Below, one piece after another: positions 34,958 to 46,640 of a DNA stretch of 64,000 nucleotides. The notes beneath the pieces are model-generated. The model saw only the letters and a list, made by a program, of their open reading frames with translations. It did not search any database and had not been told where the DNA came from. The position numbers and the translations under genes were made by a program. Numbering within the stretch: the stretch's first letter is position 1; every line of letters begins with the position of its first letter. Origin of the DNA: Cryptomeria japonica (Eukaryota; Streptophyta; Pinopsida; Cupressales; Cupressaceae); contig NC_081406.1 of assembly GCF_030272615.1 (NCBI RefSeq), positions 245,513,218 through 245,577,217 on the forward strand, given 5' to 3'.

Positions 34958-35954
34958 ATGGAAGAGTACCAGTATCAGAAGCAGATTGATGAAGCCAATG
35001 AAATCATTGCTCAACTGAAAGAGAAATTGAGAAAATCTCTTGCAAAAAGGAAGAAATTAGCTCAACAACTAAATGAGAGTTTGGATATCATAGATCAACT
35101 CTCTGAATAGAGTGGATCTGAAGAAGTTGAAGAAGCAGTCTCAAAACTCATGGAAAAGAACAAGAAATTAACCGAAGAAGTCACACATCTCAAAAGGGAA
35201 CATGAAGGTTAGGCCTTGAGAATGACTGAGATACTGGAAGCCAATAGAAGTGATGATGAAAGAAAAAGGGAGGCAGAAGAAGAACTGTCAAAAGATAAAA
35301 GAGCCAGGAGACTTGCTGAAGATGCCCTGAGAGAAAATGATGCAATCATGATTGAGAAAAATGAAGAAATCTGAGTTCTTACTCAGGAGAATGAATACAT
35401 ACACAAAAATCTGAATGACAATGCAAAAGAAAAGGAGAAGATGATAAAAGAGATTGAACAACTCGGGAGTGAGTTGAAAACAGAGAATGAAAGAAATGAG
35501 AAGCTGAGAAAGTTCAATGAAAGCTTTGAGAAGGTAGATAAACAGTTGAAAGCTCAGAGAAGAACAAAGGATACAATCGGCCTTGGTTACCTCGGTTCAA
35601 GTCCTATGGAAACTAGAGAATCATCTAAATCAAAAAAGATGAAGGATGATAAAAGAAACCATCCTGAAGCAAAAGGTATGAAGTCTTCCAAATTCTCTTG
35701 TAACCATTGTGGTAAATCTGGTCATAAGACCAATGACTTTAGAAATAAACCGATTAGTCAAAAGAAGACTTTCACCTTTGATGGTTATTGCCATAATTGT
35801 CATAAGTATGGTCACATTGCTTATGAGTGTAGATCTCAATCTAGAAGTATGTCAAATGGAAGAAGATTTTAATGGACATTGCTTCACATGCAACAAGTTT
35901 GGACGCAGATCTAAAGAATGCAAGTTCAAGACAAATGTATCAAGATCATCATTC
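34958..35954 (+). pseudogene. Element B ORF1, 5' part: coiled coil and first CCHC knuckles
   Basis: An ATG at 34958 (MEEYQYQKQIDEANEIIAQL) opens a roughly 200-residue Lys/Glu/Leu-rich coiled coil to about 35560, interrupted by stops near 35108, 35210 and 35372. CCHC knuckles follow: CNHCGKSGHKTNDF (last Cys lost), CHNCHKYGHIAYEC (intact), then, after a one-base frameshift near 35865, CFTCNKFGRRSKEC (His replaced by Arg). It looks like the C-terminal half of a copia-type gag without its capsid core, and would bind RNA. Element C interrupts it at CATTC (35950-35954), and the frame resumes exactly at 40923. Confidence 0.72.
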
Positions 35955-36353
35955 TGTTGAAATGTGGCAACTGGTCAGCAAAGTACTGTACACTCAGCAT
36001 GTATCCTTGCCGGGGTTCGGGGGCGGGAGCCCCCGAGAATTTTTTTTTTGGGTTTTTTTTTGATGAAAACCGACATTGTAATAAAACCCTAAAAAGGCTG
36101 ACTTTGTTTTTGCCCTAAAAACGCATGTTATAAGCGGCTGGGATGCTTAAGGCATTGTAAGGTTGATGTATAGTTTTTGCTGGATAATAAGAAAGATTGG
36201 ACGACTGTGTATGGTGGACATAACCCATTCTGGGTGAACCACGTTAAATCTCTGTGTTATCTATGTCCTGTTTTATTTCTTTATCTTTTTGTATTTAAAT
36301 CTGCATATAATTGTTAGTTCATATTTGCTTCGGATCTGCTTGAAACGCTAACA
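35955..36353 (+). repeat. Element C 5' LTR (399 bp)
   Basis: It runs from TGTTGAAATGTGGCAACTGG to GAAACGCTAACA. Near 36017-36042 a GC-rich inverted repeat (TCGGGGGC / GCCCCCGA around GGGA) is followed by T-runs. A matching copy lies at 40502-40917. Confidence 0.93.
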
Positions 36354-36355
36354 AT

Positions 36356-36367
36356 TGGTATCAGAGC
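36356..36367 (+). other. Element C primer-binding site (initiator tRNA-Met)
   Basis: TGGTATCAGAGC lies three bases after the 5' LTR, an exact match. Confidence 0.92.
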
Positions 36368-36413
36368 GAGGTATTCTGTAAATTGGTAGGACTCTCAGAT
36401 TTGAGTGGGAGCA

Positions 36414-39400
36414 ATGGAGGATTCCAAATTCAAGGTCAAAAAGTTTAACGACCAGAATTATCAGTTATGGAAAATGCAGATGGAGGATTACCTGTATCAA
36501 AAGGATTTGTGGCGGCCATTGGAAGGAAAGGCAAAGAAAGCGACCACAATGTCAGATGAAGAGTGGGACATTTTAGATAGAAAGGCACTGGGATCCATTC
36601 GATTGTGCCTTGCGCTGTCTGTAGCATTCAATATAATAGAAGCAAAAACAGTTGTAGATTCGATGGCAACATTGGCTAAGTTGTATGAGAAACCCTCGAC
36701 TTCGAATAAGGTATTTCTTATGAAGCGTTTGTTTAATTTGAAAATGAGTGAGGGAGGATCTGTAGCGGAGCACTTAAATGAATTTAATACAATTACTAGT
36801 CAATTGTCTTCGGTAAAAATTACCTTTGCAGAAGAGGTTAGGGCTCTCTTGATTTTATGTTCTTTACTAGAAAGCTGGAATAGCTTGGTTATGGCTGTAA
36901 GTAACTCTGTCTCTGGTAAAAATACTTTGGTATTTGATGATATTGTTGGTGTTATCCTAAGTGAGGAAATGCAAAGGAAAAGCACAGGTGAGACTCCAAC
37001 ATCATCAAGTAGTGTTTTGAATGTGGAGAACAGAGGAAGATCAAAGGAAAGAGGAAAAAGCCCTTGGAATTGGAAGTCACGAGGGAAGTCAAAGAAAGGA
37101 CGCTCTCAATCTAGAGGAAAGAAAGATTGCTGGTACTACGGAAAGCCTGGTCATCTAAAGAAAGACTGTTGGTCTCAGAAAAACAAAGAAGGAGACAAAA
37201 ATGAAAATGACAGTAAGGAAGCTAATATTGCAAGTAATACTTTACAAGATGCTTTAATCTTATATTTGGATAATGTTAATGATTCCTGGGTAATAGATTT
37301 TGGGGCTTCATTTCATGCTACACCCCATAGAAAATATTTTCTAGATTATGTTCAAGGTGATTTTGGACAGGTATATTTGGGTGATGATGAGCCCTGTCAA
37401 ATTGTTGGAAAAGGAAAGATAAAGATCAAGTTGCAGAATGGAAATGACTGGTTTCTGCAGGAGGTATTCCTAACTTAAGAAGAAATTTAATTTCTGCAGG
37501 GCAACTAGGTAGTGAAGGTTTCATAGTTACCTTCTCAGACAGTATCTGGAAGGTGAGTAAAGGATAATTAGTAGTAGCTAAAGGTGCAAAGGTAGGCACA
37601 TTATATCTGTGTACTGGTAACACTTACTCTACCTTAGCTGCTACAGATAAAGTTACTACAGGGACAACAACAATAGATGTTGCAAGAACAGATTCGATAA
37701 TGTGGCACCATAGGCTTGGGCACATGAGTGAGAAAGGGATGAAAATCCTTCACTCCAAAAATCTATTTCCAGGACTAAAGAAGATTGATTTAGAGTTTTG
37801 TGAAAATTGTGTTTATGGCAAACAGAAAAGAGTCAGATTTCTCAAGGTTGGGAAAGAGAAGAAGAGTGAGAAGTTAGAGCTTGTGCATTCAGATGTATGG
37901 GGACCGGCTCAGGTATCATCTCTTGGTGGCTCTTGTTATTATGTTATTTTTATTCATGACTCAAGCAGAAAAACATGGGTATATTTCCTAAAACAAAAAT
38001 CAGGTGTTTTTGAAACTTTTAAGAAATGGAAAGCTTTGGTTGAGAATGAGACACGAAAAAAGTTGAAGTGTCTCAGATCGGATAATGGAGGTGAGTATTG
38101 CAGCAAAGCATTTGAAGATTACTGCTCCTTAAATGGGATTAGAAAGTAGAAGACAGTTCCAGGAACTCCACAGGAAAATGGTGTGTCAGAGAGAATGAAT
38201 AGGACAATCATGGAACGAGCGAGGAGCATGAGATTGCATGCTGGATTGCCCTTACATTTTTGGGCAGATGTTGTACATACTGTTGTTTATTTGATAAATA
38301 GAGGACCTTCAACCCCTTTGGATGGTGGTATTCCAGATGAGGCATGGACTGGTAAAAAGATAAATTATTCTTTTCTAAAAACCTTTGGTTGTGAATCTTT
38401 TGTCCATGTTGATAAAGAAAATAGAACCAAGCTTGAAGCTAAATCTCAGAAATGTACCTTCATTGGATATGGGATAGATGAATATGGCTATCAGTTATGG
38501 GATTTTGAAAATAAGAAAATAACTAGAAGTAGAGATGTTATATTCAATGAGAAGGTTATGTATAAAGAACAGATGCAGGAAAAGAAGCATGAACAAGACA
38601 AGCAAGAATATGTGGTGTTGGATGAGATTCCTGAAAATGAAATACCACAGGTACCTGATGCTCAGCAACAACAGAATGTCCCACAAACTCCTACAAGTGT
38701 TAGACGTTCTACAAGGTCAAGTAGACCCCCTGAAAGATTTTCTCCTTCTTTGTATTCTATATTATTAACTGATTCTGGTGAACCAGAAGAATATGAAGAA
38801 GCAATGCAGGTGGATGCCAAACAACAGTGGGAGCTAGGCATGAAAGAGGAGATGGACTCCTTGATGAAAAATAAGACTTGGGACTTAGTCCTTTTACCTG
38901 CAGAAAAAAGAGCCTTGCCTAACAAATGGGTTTATCGGCTGAAGGAGGAGGAAGGAGGTCAGAAAAGATATAAGGCCAGACTTGTGGTAAAAGGTTTTGC
39001 ACAGAAAAAGGGTATAGATTATGATGAAATATTTTCTCCGGTTTTAAAAATGACTTCAATTAGAACTGTACTTAGTCTTGTGGCTGCAGATGATTTACAT
39101 CTTGAACAATTAGATGTGAAAACAACTTTTCTCCATGGAGAGCTGGAGGAGGAAATTTACATGTTGCAACCATAGGGATATGAGGTCAAAGGTAAGGAGA
39201 ACTTGGTGTGCAGGTTGAAGAAAAGTTTGTATGGCCTAAAGCAAGCACCTCGACAATGGTATTTAAAATTTGATAGTTTCATGGCTGAACACGGTTATCA
39301 TAGATGTCATTCTAATAATTGTGTATATTTTAAGAGATTGGATAATGACAGTTATATTATCCTGTTGCTTTATGTTGATGACATGCTTGTTGTTGGTTCT

Positions 39401-40288
39401 AACATGGAACACATAAATGATCTTAAACAGAAATTAGCCAAGTCATTTGCTATGAAGGATTTGGGTGCAGCTAAGCAAATTCTAGGTATGAGGATTACAC
39501 AGGACAGAAAAAATTGAACCTTGAATTTGTCCCAAAGTGAATATATAAAGAAGGTGTTGAAAAGATTTAACATGCAGGATGCAAAAGCAATTAGTGCACC
39601 TTTGGCTAGTCATTTAAAATTGACTAAGGAGATGTGCCCAAAGGCACAGGAAGAAGTAAAGAAAATGTCTAACATCCCGTATTCATCAGCTATTGGCAAT
39701 CTGATGTATGCAATGGTATGCACAAGGCCAGATATTGCACATGCAGTGGGAGTTGTGAGCAGGTTTATGAGTAATCTGGGTATGGAACATTGGAATGCTG
39801 TGAAATGGATCCTTTGGTATTTGAAAGGAACCACTACGAAGGCATTATGTTTCAAAGGATCTAATGCTGCTCTGAGTGGATTTGTTGACTCTGATCTGGC
39901 AGGTGATATTGATTCATGGAGGAGCACTACAGGGTATGTTTTTACTATAGGGGGAACTACAGTCAGTTGGATTTCTAGGCTGCAAAAGGTTGTTGCACTT
40001 TCAATCACTGAAGCTGAGTATGTTGCTACTACAGAAGCCAGCAAGGAGATGATTTGGTTACAATGTTTTTTGGAGGAATTGGGTCAGACACAGGAGGATC
40101 ACCCATTGTACACTGATAGCCAAAGTGCCATTCATCTTGCGAAGAACTCTGCTTTTCATTCAAGGACAAAGCACATTCAGCTCAGGTACCACTTCATCCG
40201 GACTATTTTGGAGGAGGGTCAGTTACGGCTTGAGAAGATTCACACAAGTGAGAATCTTGTCGATATGTTCATGAAGGTAGTTCCATAG
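36414..40288 (+). pseudogene. Element C gag-pol polyprotein
   Basis: The start is the ATG at 36414, the first after the PBS (MEDSKFKVKKFNDQNYQLWK). Gag runs to about 37100, with the knuckle CWYYGKPGHLKKDC (second Cys now Tyr). Protease: WVIDFGASFHAT near 37287 (DSGA now DFGA). A frameshift lies near 37465. Integrase: the HHCC region WHHRLGHMSEKG...CENCVYGK, then LVHSDVWGP, LRSDNGGEY and the TPQENGVSER Glu. Reverse transcriptase: LDVKTTFLHGEL and the intact YVDDM box. RNase H: VDSDLAG, ITEAEY and YTDSQSA, ending in HIQLRYHFIR and the stop at 40286. Extra stops lie at 37565, 38147, 39173 and 39515. Layout and gag type match the Tork lineage. Confidence 0.93.
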
Positions 40289-40402
40289 GAGAAGCTAATT
40301 TATTCATCATTTTTTGTTGGTCTTCTTGATTGATAATTGTGGAATTTATACCAGTCGAGTCCTAGTGTTTTAGATGTTGCATGTACAGTGGTATCATGTA
40401 GT

Positions 40403-40505
40403 ATCAGTCTCCAAGTGGGAGATTGTTCAGTGCGGAGCCTGATCAGTCTCCAAGTGGGAGATTGTTCGGTGTGGAGCCTGATCAGTCTCCAAGTGGGAGA
40501 TTGTT
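40403..40505 (+). repeat. Triplicated polypurine-tract unit of element C (39-bp period)
   Basis: ATCAGTCTCCAAGTGGGAGA plus TTGTT occurs at 40403, 40442 and 40481, exactly 39 bp apart. The last copy runs into the LTR (TTGTTGAAATG). AAGTGGGAGA is the usual copia polypurine tract, so the priming site is present three times. Confidence 0.9.
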
Positions 40506-40917
40506 GAAATGTGGCGACTGATTAGCAAAGTACTGTACACTTAGCAGGTATCCTTGCTGGGGTTTGGGGGTGGCAACCCCCAAGAAAATCGGGGGTTCGG
40601 GGGCGGGAGCCCCCGAGAATTTTTTTTTTTATGAAAACTGACATTGTAATAAAACCCTAAAAAGGCCGACTTTGTTTTTGCCCTAAAAACACATGTTATA
40701 AGTGGCTGGGATGCTTAAGGCATTGTAAGGTTGATGTACTATTTTTGCTAGATAATAAGAAAGATTGGACGACTGTGTATGGTGGACGTAACCCATTCTG
40801 GGTGAACCACGTTAAATCTATGTGTTATCTGTGTCCTATTTTATTTCTTTATCTTTTTGTATTTAAATCTATAATTGTTAGTTCATATTTGCTTCGAATC
40901 TACTTGAAACCCTAACA
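40502..40917 (+). repeat. Element C 3' LTR (416 bp)
   Basis: It matches the 5' LTR but is 17 bp longer, mainly because the G-rich hairpin unit occurs twice (TTGGGGGTGGCAACCCCCAA, then TCGGGGGC...GCCCCCGA) at about 40564-40617. It ends CCCTAACA, followed by CGTTC. Confidence 0.93.
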
Positions 40918-40922
40918 CGTTC

Positions 40923-41315
40923 AAACTGGTCAGTCCTAACAAAATGAGTAATAAGTTGAATGTCACATGTTCCACGTGTGGTAATTTTGGTCATGTTGCA
41001 GAAAACAACAGAATGAGAATGGGTCAGAGAAACAATTCGAGACCATGGAGGACAACTGGTATGGAATACTTTAACTGTCATAAGATTGGTCACTTAGCCA
41101 GAGAATGTAGGAGCCGATCCTACAACCGGTCTATAGACAAGAACCGGTTTAGCAAGAAGAACGAGCAAAATGACCTGAAAAGAAAGAAGACAACTGAAGA
41201 AGTAAGAAATGAAATGAAAAGAACATGGATCAAGAAGGATGAAGGAAAAGAAGGAGAATGGCAGATTGAAACCAATTCATCATCCATCGGTGATGACAAT
41301 TCCTCTTCTAACTAG
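40923..41315 (+). pseudogene. Element B ORF1, 3' part: last two knuckles and acidic/basic tail
   Basis: It continues the frame broken by element C at 35954. It contains CSTCGNFGHVAENN (last Cys lost) and YFNCHKIGHLAREC (first Cys now Tyr), then an Arg/Lys-rich segment and an acidic, serine-rich end (SSSIGDDNSSSN) to the stop at 41313. Together with the 5' part it gives about 460 residues and five CCHC-type knuckles. Confidence 0.7.
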
Positions 41316-41768
41316 GCATACTGATGCCTAGGGGGAGCACATATGGTAAGATTACTTTTGAATCCCCTTAACAAATATAAGGATATGTTTATCTGAAAAG
41401 TTGTGATGCATAAAAGTTGGTCTTAAAGTTCTTAATTAAAGTATGTCCTGTGAGTTATTTATTTGTGTGTCGGTTTCGGTGACAAATAACCAGTAAAGTC
41501 AAATCGGTGTACCTTAAGTTATAAGTTTCAAAACTGACCATTGGATCATAGTGCCAATAAATCTCAATGGATAAATAGGGAAATATTAGCACATTCTCAT
41601 TTACACTGACTTCTTGTTAACTTACCTAAGCTCCTGTGCGATCAAAGGCGATTTGAAACTTGCTAAGTTTTGCTTGTGTGAAATTTCAAGTTGAGCAATA
41701 GTGGTGTTTGATATTCCCTAAGAAAAGGTTTTCATCCTCGTCTGAGAAAAGGTTGTTTGAAGGTCATC
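41316..41768 (+). other. Element B inter-ORF spacer
   Basis: About 450 bp without a coding frame. It opens with GATGCCTAGGGGGAGCA, which resembles the polypurine tract before B's 3' LTR (AATGCCAAAGGGGGAG). This may be a relic of an ancestral 3' end or a second priming site. Confidence 0.45.
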
Positions 41769-43371
41769 ATGGTAGTGTCGATATCGACTCCTGTGTTGGT
41801 TGAAGCTATCAAAGAACCCCAACCCAAGTTTAAGTTGCACCCGATGAAAGCCGGTGAAATCGACAAGACAGGTGCTTTATCATCTATGCCCTCTAGTGTA
41901 TTGTTGGTAGAAGATATTCGCTCCTACATTCACTGCAAGATCAAAGAACTTGGAGACAAGTTCATTCAAAATGAGTTCAAAGGGTTATGTGACAATGATC
42001 AATTGAAGCCAGAATTTCTATCTCTGAAGACAAAGGGTTTGGCTAATGTGATTGATTTTCCTGATCAGTTTCATGACGACTAGGTTAGATATGTATTGAG
42101 CAGAGTTCATGATCAATTTTTGTGGATGGAAGCTAATGTACCGGTCAAGATTACAATGGAGGTGATTCAAAGAGTGACAGGGTTCAGTGCAATCGGTCAA
42201 GCATTGACCCTAAGAACGATTTCATCAAATGAAGTCATCCGGTTAACCAAATCTCGGTGTGACAGTAGAGCAATGACAATCACCCATATTGAGGATGTTG
42301 AAGTAATATTTGCCTCTGTAGTGTTGGGTTACAAGGTTTATCAATCTAGTCAAATGAATAGTGTGTTGAGCGGTGCCATCCATGCTAGATATTAAAATAT
42401 CAAAGAAGATGCAACCTATGATATATGTGAGATGATTCAAAGTCAGTTCATGGTGAACATGGAAAGAATTAAGAAGGACAAGAAGCAATCTTTCAAATAT
42501 GGCTCGTTACTGGTATGTATATTTTTCTATGTGCAAAATTTTTTCCCCGGTAAGGGTAATGTAGTATGGTCATAGGAGAAACCTGTCATGGTTCAGATAG
42601 GTGAAATGATAAGGGATCTAAGAAATAATTTTGGTGAAACAATGTGGGGATACTTTAAGGAATTACAAACTAGGATGCACAAGAGGAAAATAATTCCAAC
42701 TGAAATAGTATAGAAATACAAAGACAACATTTGTTTCCTTGTTCACACAGATTGTTGTATCATTCAAGCAGTTCAACCCAGAAATTTTTGGGTTCCACCT
42801 ATGGGATATGAGGTTGCAGCAGATCTTGTTAAAATTCATGTTAATATGCTCTTGTCTAAACCGACAGACTTGAAGGCAAATATATTTGGAACATGTGAGG
42901 AGGCAAGCTCCAAAATAAAACAAGAACTTCAGGTGCCAATTATAAAAAGAAAAGTGAGAAGAATTATTGATACCCTTGACAAGAAATATGGAAGTATAGC
43001 ATCTGGTGCCACTACCTCCATCGGTGTTAGTGAGAAAACATGGGTCACACCTGGTAAAGATGAAGAATCAATAGGTGGAAAGAAGAAAGTGCCAAAGACA
43101 AAACCTAAGGGGACTGCAACAACTAAGCCTGCAACATACTCAAAGGAAAAGGATCTAGGCACTCTTGTGTCTTCACCAAGTAAAGACAGACTGGTAGGGG
43201 TGACTTACACCAGAAAGAAAAAGAGTGATTCTAAGCTTAAAAAGGATGAAAAGAAGGTGATGTCATTGAAACCCCATCAGATATGGAAATAAAGGAGGTC
43301 AGAAGAAGTGGAAGGAACAAACCCCCAACAGTTGATGAGTTGGTGCATGGGATAAAAGAATATGGAGGTAT
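41769..43371 (+). pseudogene. Element B ORF2, N-terminal half; family unknown
   Basis: An ATG at 41769 (MVVSISTPVLVEAIKEPQPK) starts a frame kept to about 43255, with stops at 42081, 42393, 42573 and 42711. A one-base shift near 43250 carries the reading into DVIETPSDMEIKEVRRSGRN and EYGG at the D insertion. Blocks that look structured are FLWMEANVPVKITMEVIQRV, TLRTISSNEVIRLTKSRCD and SFKYGSLLVCIFFYVQ. A Lys/Ser/Thr-rich hinge follows (about 43060-43250). The layout (a globular helical block after a FLWM...ITMEVI segment) loosely recalls the plant-transposon accessory domains annotated as putative plant transposon proteins, but I cannot name a family. Confidence 0.6.
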
Positions 43372-43376
43372 GGCCG

Positions 43377-44887
43377 TGATAACTCAATGATGAATGGATA
43401 GTACCAAACCGATACTGAGAGGGGGGTGAATTAGTATAGACAAAAACACATTCCTAAAACCAGTTTGTCAGCAGACACTGTGCTTTGGCAGACAAACAGT
43501 AACACCGGTCTTAAACAGAGTACAACCGACAAAACCTAGAATAACTGAGACAAGCATAAACCGGTTGACACTTATCTTTTCATACAATCTAATACTTCAT
43601 TTACAATTCACCCTAGTCCATGAACAGGTAATCTATCATCAAAAATATATAAATAGCTAGATCAACATGATTTACCTTCAGACACAAATCACTTAAACTA
43701 TCACATGAATAACACCACACATGACACACAGATTTTTCACGTGGAAACCCAACTAGGAAAAACCACGGTGGGGATGAATACCCACAAGCTGTTTTTGAAC
43801 TCTTTAGAAGTCCACTCTGTTAGGAGCCTTGTCCGGTTAAAGACTGATACAATAGGTTCTGTTAGGGATCACTCGGTCAAGAGATGGCTAGAATACCCGG
43901 TTAAGAGTTAAACCCTGTTAAAGGTTACCTTGTTAGAGGATTTCAAGAACTCAATGGTTTTGAGTCACCCTGTCAAAGGATTTATAGTAAGCTGGTTAAA
44001 GCTACCCTGTTAAGGGATTTCCCAACTGTTGAAGTGGTTAGAGATCAATGGTTAGAGATCAATAGGTATTACAATGATCTGGTAACAACATTCAATGCCA
44101 ATGCAGATCTGCTTTAGCTCCTCTTCACCTTCTTCACTTACACTCTGCAGGTATCACTTCTTTCCTCTGGTATGGCAAGAATCACGTATCTCTTCACTTG
44201 GATACACACACACAACTTTTTGCCAACAACCTCAAAAAGAAACACAACATCGACCTTATAGGAAACGGATAGGTCGGTAGCATAAACCCTAAACCCTAAA
44301 CTTGTTAGGTTAAGAAATTCAAACGGTTCAATCCTGACCGTTGAGCACATTGCATTAAATGCAACAGTCTTGAACCGATCTCAAGACGTTCTCCATTGTT
44401 CGTTTTCCACCGCTTTCATGGCAGTTGATAACCCATCACGCGTTTTCACCGTTTACAAACTTCGCACATTCCCCAGGTAGATAGGAACAATCTCCTTCAT
44501 GCAAGATCCTTCACGCGCACAAGGCTGACGTGGCAACACGATATGTTCTTCGTTACAATGCTAACTCATCACACAAAGTCACCGGTTGAGTCACACAGGC
44601 TTGAAGCACTTCAATCGGAAACCATGAAGTTGAGACTACCAATTGGTAGTCATACAAAGCTTCCATGTACCGGTTCCCATATCAACATGCCGGTTCATCT
44701 TAAACAAACACACGACTTCACTTTGGCACATATACTGGTTCACAATGTTATACTGGTTCTCACATATACCGGTTCTTGGTAACATACCAGTTCTCACATA
44801 TACTGGTTCTCTCTTCTTCAACATATTGACATCAATGACAACATACAATGTCATCATGTCCTCATACCATTTCACATAATGCCAACA
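43377..44887 (-). repeat. D: solo LTR of the B family, 1511 bp, TSD GGCCG
   Basis: It is flanked by GGCCG at 43372-43376 and 44888-44892. On the minus strand it starts TGTTGGCATTATGTGAAATG. Near the other end it has the CTCTCAGTATCGGTTTGGTA-like segment and the repeated GTTAAGGGATTT boxes shared with B's LTRs. Its outermost 20 bases (minus-strand end) are diverged from the usual GGGACTAACA. It sits inside ORF2 of element B, and the ORF2 frame rejoins exactly across it. Confidence 0.87.
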
Positions 44888-44892
44888 GGCCG

Positions 44893-46640
44893 GTGTTGGA
44901 AGGATATATTCCCTCTGCAACGAAGAAGACAAAAGGAAAATAGAGGAAGATCTGATCTGGAACTTGCACAATTTTTGTAGGACTCCTAGTGAATTATATG
45001 GCATAATCCTATTAGATTTACAAGATCAAATTGAAGGGAGATGGAAGACAGCTCTAGCTATTAAAAAGGAGTTCAGAATAAAAGCACTCATGGAAGTGCA
45101 GCATGACTTAGATCTTGATCAAGCTTCACTAGTGGCCGAAGCATGCATTCAACATTTCAAAATAAGGAATAGAACTGGGAGAGTAGCAGTAGGTGAAGTT
45201 GAAGTAGTGCACGTTGAAGGTGTTGCCTTGTGGAAGAAAATTATGGTCCAACAAAAGGAAGCTGAAGAAGAAACTGAAAGAGAAACAAAACAAGACAAAG
45301 GTGCAGTTGTTCTTGACAAAGAAAAAGCTAAGGAAAAATACTCCATTGAAGGATTTGATACTTTCACAGCTGAGGACATCATAGGAAATGTTGTGTCAAA
45401 CATCCCCAATTTGATAAAGGGTATCAAACAATCGGTTCATACTTCATTGGTGAAGCAAGCTGATAAAACTAAGCTTTCCGGTCAAGATGAAGTGTTATTT
45501 GAAGACATTCGTTATGAGGATACACCTCACAGAACCTTATTGACACCAAATCCTATTCTCTCTCAAGAAAGAAAAGTGGAAGAGAAGAGAACAAAGGAAG
45601 GAAAAGAGGAAGAGAAGAAAGTAGAAGAAGGAAAAGAGGAAGAGAAGAAAGTAGAGGAAGGAAAAGAGGAAGAGAAGAAAATAAAGGATAACACAGTAGT
45701 GATGAATACCCCTCTGGCAAAGAGGAAGTTAGACTTAGACAATGAAAGTGAAAAGAAAAAGGTAAGAATCATCACAACAAGTAGTTCAAAAGTTGAGACT
45801 GCAGAAAAGGAAGAAGGAACAAAGGAGGAAGAAGAAGGTGACTGGGTCATTGACATAAAGAAAATGACCCCCAAGCAGCTAATGAAAGTCTAAGAAAAAT
45901 AGAGAATTCAAGCTGAAAAGGCTAAACTGAGAGGAAAGAAAAAGAAGGCAAGAATCCTCACTTCTACCAAGACAATTCTCTCTAATCTCATCCCATATAT
46001 TGTAGTTGATGATATTGTACCCATTATTGATTAATTGAATACTTTGGTTAAAGCAATCAGTTCAAAAGCAACCGATCTAGAGAAGGTTGCAGTAAGGCAA
46101 TATGAAACAAAGCAAGGAGATAACCTAATGGAGCAGATAACAGTTGGAAAAGTTTATCTTTCCACCAGAACAAAAGAAGTTAAAAATATATTGCAGCAAG
46201 TTGGTCAACTACTGGTGAAATCTTCAAGTTTTCCTTCTTTAATCAAAGACTTATAAGATAAAAGAAATCGAATTCAAAAGGAGATTCAAGATCTGGTAAG
46301 CTCTTTTGATCCACTTACCAGTTCAACATCAACCTTTATTGGAAAAGTCAAACTGCTAAATCTTGATATCAGAAGGTTGAAAGAAGAAGAAGACAAAAGG
46401 AGTCTTAGTTTGTTAGAGCTCCAGTGCTATCTAGCACCAATCATTGACTTCATGCAACTAAATATCAAAGAAGCAGAACACCTAATTAGTGAACCTGACT
46501 GCAAGACAGTTGATGATATGGAGGTCTTCATTGCAGTCTTACATGACCACTTCACCACCATGAAACAAATTATATCCTCATGGGAATCTTCTTTGAAAGT
46601 GGCTCAAGAAAACTTTAAAGAGATTTTTGCTTTATTTTGA
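44893..46640 (+). pseudogene. Element B ORF2, C-terminal half: charged, repeat-bearing protein
   Basis: It continues ORF2 after D. GRIYSLCNEEDKRKIEEDLI and HNFCRTPSELYGIILLDLQD begin it, then a helical, Glu/Lys-rich middle. A 30-bp repeat at 45601-45680 encodes three copies of a GKEEEKKVEE-like decapeptide. TPLAKRKLDLDNESEKKKVR (about 45708-45765) looks like a nuclear localisation signal. Further stops lie near 45891, 45900, 46032 and 46254, and the last block ends at 46640 (QENFKEIFALF). Combined ORF2 is about 1,100 residues. Function unknown; abundance of coiled coil and basic clusters suggests a structural or nucleic-acid-binding role, as inference only. Confidence 0.6.

Larger units (their letters stand above)
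35955..40917 (+). mobile_element. Element C: Tork-like Ty1/copia retrotransposon, TSD C[A/G]TTC
   Basis: The LTRs are 35955-36353 and 40502-40917 (TGTTGAAATGTGG...CTAACA), with an initiator-Met primer site, a gag-pol and a polypurine tract. The flanks are CATTC (35950-35954) and CGTTC (40918-40922), one transition apart. It carries every copia domain in order, with four in-frame stops and one frameshift. It is the best preserved element in the window and lies innermost in the nest, consistent with being the youngest. Confidence 0.93.

Noticed and set aside
36414-40288. Element C pol as the missing pol of element B
   Set aside because: C has its own LTRs, primer site and target duplication and splits B's ORF1, so it is a later insertion.
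44284-44301. Telomere-like AAACCCTAAACCCTAAAC
   Set aside because: Only about two and a half units inside solo LTR D; too short to mean an interstitial telomere.
45563-45874. Minus-strand Ser/Phe-rich open frame
   Set aside because: It is the complement of the Lys/Glu repeat of element B ORF2, kept open by that repeat's base composition.
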